Assembly: GCF_035751725.1 (NCBI RefSeq) | Contig: NZ_CP142104.1 | Location: forward strand, 5,332,001 to 5,396,000 | Source: Pseudomonas frederiksbergensis | GTDB lineage: Bacteria > Pseudomonadota > Gammaproteobacteria > Pseudomonadales > Pseudomonadaceae | Direction of reading: 5' to 3' | DNA: 64,000 nt | Part shown: positions 62,604 through 64,000 of the stretch, one piece after another | Position numbering within the stretch: position 1 is the first letter of the stretch | How the letters are laid out: each line of letters opens with the position of its first letter | Position numbers and translations under genes: made by a program | The notes under the pieces: model-generated | What the model was told of the DNA's origin: nothing | The model's input: the letters and a program-made list of their open reading frames with translations, nothing else | Databases searched by the model: none

Positions 62604-62900
62604 CCGCACTCACCGGATCAACCTGACCCTCGTCATCGATGAAGAGGGCTCGGGCACTACCAGACGAGCCTTGAGCTAGACAATTTATAGGATGGGTACA
62701 TGTCTATTCAATGAGGCTGCCCACCTATTCCAGTGTGAACCGTCCCTAGTTTTAGAGACCGTCCACTTCTGGCCGATTTCTGACAGCCAGGGTTAACCAG
62801 TGTGCTGGACAAATCCGAGGCAAACGACTGTCCAGGTCGAATGAAAATGGATCGGCACGTGAATGCAAACGGGTGGTCAGGTGGAGTGCAATTACCCGTC
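62604..62900. other. Gene-free stretch downstream of the two-gene unit
   Basis: About 300 bp. No gene with credible start and composition on either strand. An antisense frame (62708-63061) crosses the repeat units and is not protein-like. Confidence 0.6.
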
Positions 62901-62956
62901 CCCTCCCCAAGTAGTAACGGTGTAGGTGGACTAGTGCAGGATAGGCAAAGCACCGG
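62901..62956 (+). repeat. Composite repeat unit 5
   Basis: The dyad is largely lost (CCCTCCCCAAG). GGACTAGTGCAGGATAGGC matches unit 3 closely (box at 62936, equivalent spacing 33), followed by CACCGG. Confidence 0.75.
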
Positions 62957-62986
62957 GGTTTTACGCGGGTAGATTCCACCTACAGT

Positions 62987-63047
62987 TTTCGTCATGACGA
63001 AATTACACCAGGCGTGAGCGGCTAGTGCAGGATAGGCCAACCACCGG
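62987..63047 (+). repeat. Composite repeat unit 6
   Basis: Perfect TTTCGTCATGACGAAA (62987-63002), GCAGGATAGGC at a 33-nt spacing (63027), then CCACCGG. Confidence 0.85.
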
Positions 63048-63777
63048 TTGAATGTGCGCACACGCCTTCAGCAGGGCCCCCGTCCACTTTAGTCAAAATC
63101 TTGGCCATGGCTAAGATAGTAAGGTTGGTGGATTCGGCAGATGGTGAACGCAGGTAAATTACTCCGGTAGTCTATGGTTATCCTGCTGGCCTCTACACAG
63201 CGACCACTTTAGAACACGATGGTCGGACCGACTCATGAAACACAATATGAAACGAATAAGATGAATGCACAGAGCAAACCGACCTACCAGCTGTTGAACT
63301 AGATATCTTGCCGTTCGAGAACATAAATGAACAGACCGTCGACAGCGCTATAGGCCAAGCTTAGAGTGGCGGATTTTAGAGGGATAATTTGGTTGGGGAG
63401 GGGCCACTAAAAACAACTACAACGCCCCAACGCCGCGAGTCACTAAAGCAAATTTCGATTTGTACTCCATAAGCTTTCGCATGAATTTAATCCGGTCCGA
63501 AAAGCTTTTTTTCGATCCGCCAGCTCTCAACAGATAGGATGGCAAATTGAACACTTTAAATATTTATCGGAGTCTCATCATACTTTTCACCATACTGACC
63601 AAGAGACGCCAAATCGATAGCTTGACAATCAGCTTTCAGTGCGACGCCTACTGACTAGTCACATTTATTGCTGTAATATTAGATAAGCAAGAAAACTGGA
63701 AGCTCGAAACCAATCAAATCATACACCAAAAAAATTCGAGATTAAAACGCCACCACAACCAGCTCAGATCTAGAAAA
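63048..63777. other. AT-rich gene-free region with a variant dyad
   Basis: About 730 bp without a credible gene. Near its start is a dyad with one mismatch, ATCTTGGCCATGGCTAAGAT (63098-63117), in the same place a seventh repeat unit would be, with a poor GCAG match 30 nt later. From about 63400 the base composition becomes AT-rich. Confidence 0.6.
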
Positions 63778-64000
63778 ATGAGAGAAACCGATATAAAACG
63801 TATATTTGCACATCACCTTCTGAAAAAGGAGACAACTGAAGTTGTCTTTTTTGAATACGCATTTCATTTTGGACGGCGCCGTGCAGACGCAATATCTGTA
63901 GAAGATGGAATGGTCATAGGGTACGAAATAAAGTCTGCTTTTGACCGTATAGACAGACTGGAGGAGCAGTTGAAATCATATGCGCAATTATTTGATTACG
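63778..64000 (+). CDS. sce7726-type PD-(D/E)XK protein, 3' end outside window
   Basis: The frame is open from ATG 63778 to the window end (74 codons). It starts MRETDIKRIFAHHLLKKE. RRADAISVEDGMVIGYEIKS supplies Asp37, Glu50 and Lys52, a complete PD-(D/E)XK pattern (D...ExK). This matches the sce7726 family as I know it, often paired with sce7725. AT-rich, unlike the core genome. No strong Shine-Dalgarno is seen. Confidence 0.7.
   Translation, partial: MRETDIKRIFAHHLLKKETTEVVFFEYAFHFGRRRADAISVEDGMVIGYEIKSAFDRIDRLEEQLKSYAQLFDY

Noticed and set aside
58781..63047. CRISPR array
   Set aside because: Units are imperfect, unevenly spaced (91-182 bp within groups), with no uniform spacers and no cas genes nearby.
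58781..63047. Integron attC sites
   Set aside because: No R'/R'' boxes (GTTRRRY/RYYYAAC) and no intI-type integrase; the dyad is a short loopless palindrome.
62708..63061. Antisense open frame of 117 codons over repeat units 5 and 6
   Set aside because: It consists of translated repeat sequence; the repeats change frame between units, so it is unlikely to be a gene.

Overview
The window is chromosomal DNA of a Pseudomonas, most likely of the fluorescens group. The evidence is gene content and order: coq7, speD, an OsmC-like gene, vfr and trpC/trpD/trpG; separate trpE with gph and rpe; lptD-surA-pdxA-rsmA-apaGH; rpsU-dnaG-rpoD. The GC-rich codon use, the autotransporter esterase EstA, the MurU/AmgK recycling pair and GTGGGAGCGAGC-type REP palindromes fit as well.

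Positions 1-52,400 are core genome. 1-8,420 holds a DUF805 membrane protein, an SDR, a HIT protein, coq7, speD, an OsmC-like gene, vfr, a lipoate-ligase-like gene and the trpGDC operon. 8,421-15,071 holds estA, trpE, gph, rpe and an Fe-type alcohol dehydrogenase. Both trp transcription units appear to be controlled by attenuation: the leader peptides contain a Trp-Arg-Trp run, and the trpE leader lies inside the 3' end of gph. 15,216-23,197 is an ABC importer with its two-component system, matching P. aeruginosa agtABCD/agtSR (5-aminovalerate/GABA uptake). 23,272-34,515 holds a DUF3530 protein, djlA, murU-amgK and the lptD-surA-pdxA-rsmA-apaG-apaH-glpE run. 34,816-39,689 is the stress operon prkA-yeaH-spoVR. 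39,754-43,633 holds cca, folK/folB, plsY and tsaD. 43,833-48,402 is the macromolecular synthesis operon rpsU-dnaG-rpoD, followed by a periplasmic-sensor GGDEF/EAL protein and a CAU-anticodon tRNA.

From the tRNA (52,285-52,361) to the end of the window the DNA is an integrated genomic island. A tyrosine integrase sits directly after the tRNA. It is followed by a small HTH protein, a replication-like winged-helix protein and a type IV secretion fragment (VirB5-like, a membrane protein, an EexN lipoprotein, VirB6). Next comes a pair of roughly 215-bp inverted repeats flanking an orphan VbhA-type antitoxin and a small helical protein. Two arrays of a composite repeat follow: the palindrome TTTCGTCATGACGAAA, then a GCAGGATAGGC box 33 or 43 nt later, then CRCCGG. 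These arrays bracket a translationally coupled two-gene unit (60,022-62,603) whose second product has a restriction-nuclease-like N-terminal domain. The window ends inside a PD-(D/E)XK gene of the sce7726 type. The far attachment site is outside the window.

The strongest candidates for undescribed biology are the two-gene unit and the composite repeat arrays around it. The trpE leader nested in gph is the most interesting feature of the core region.
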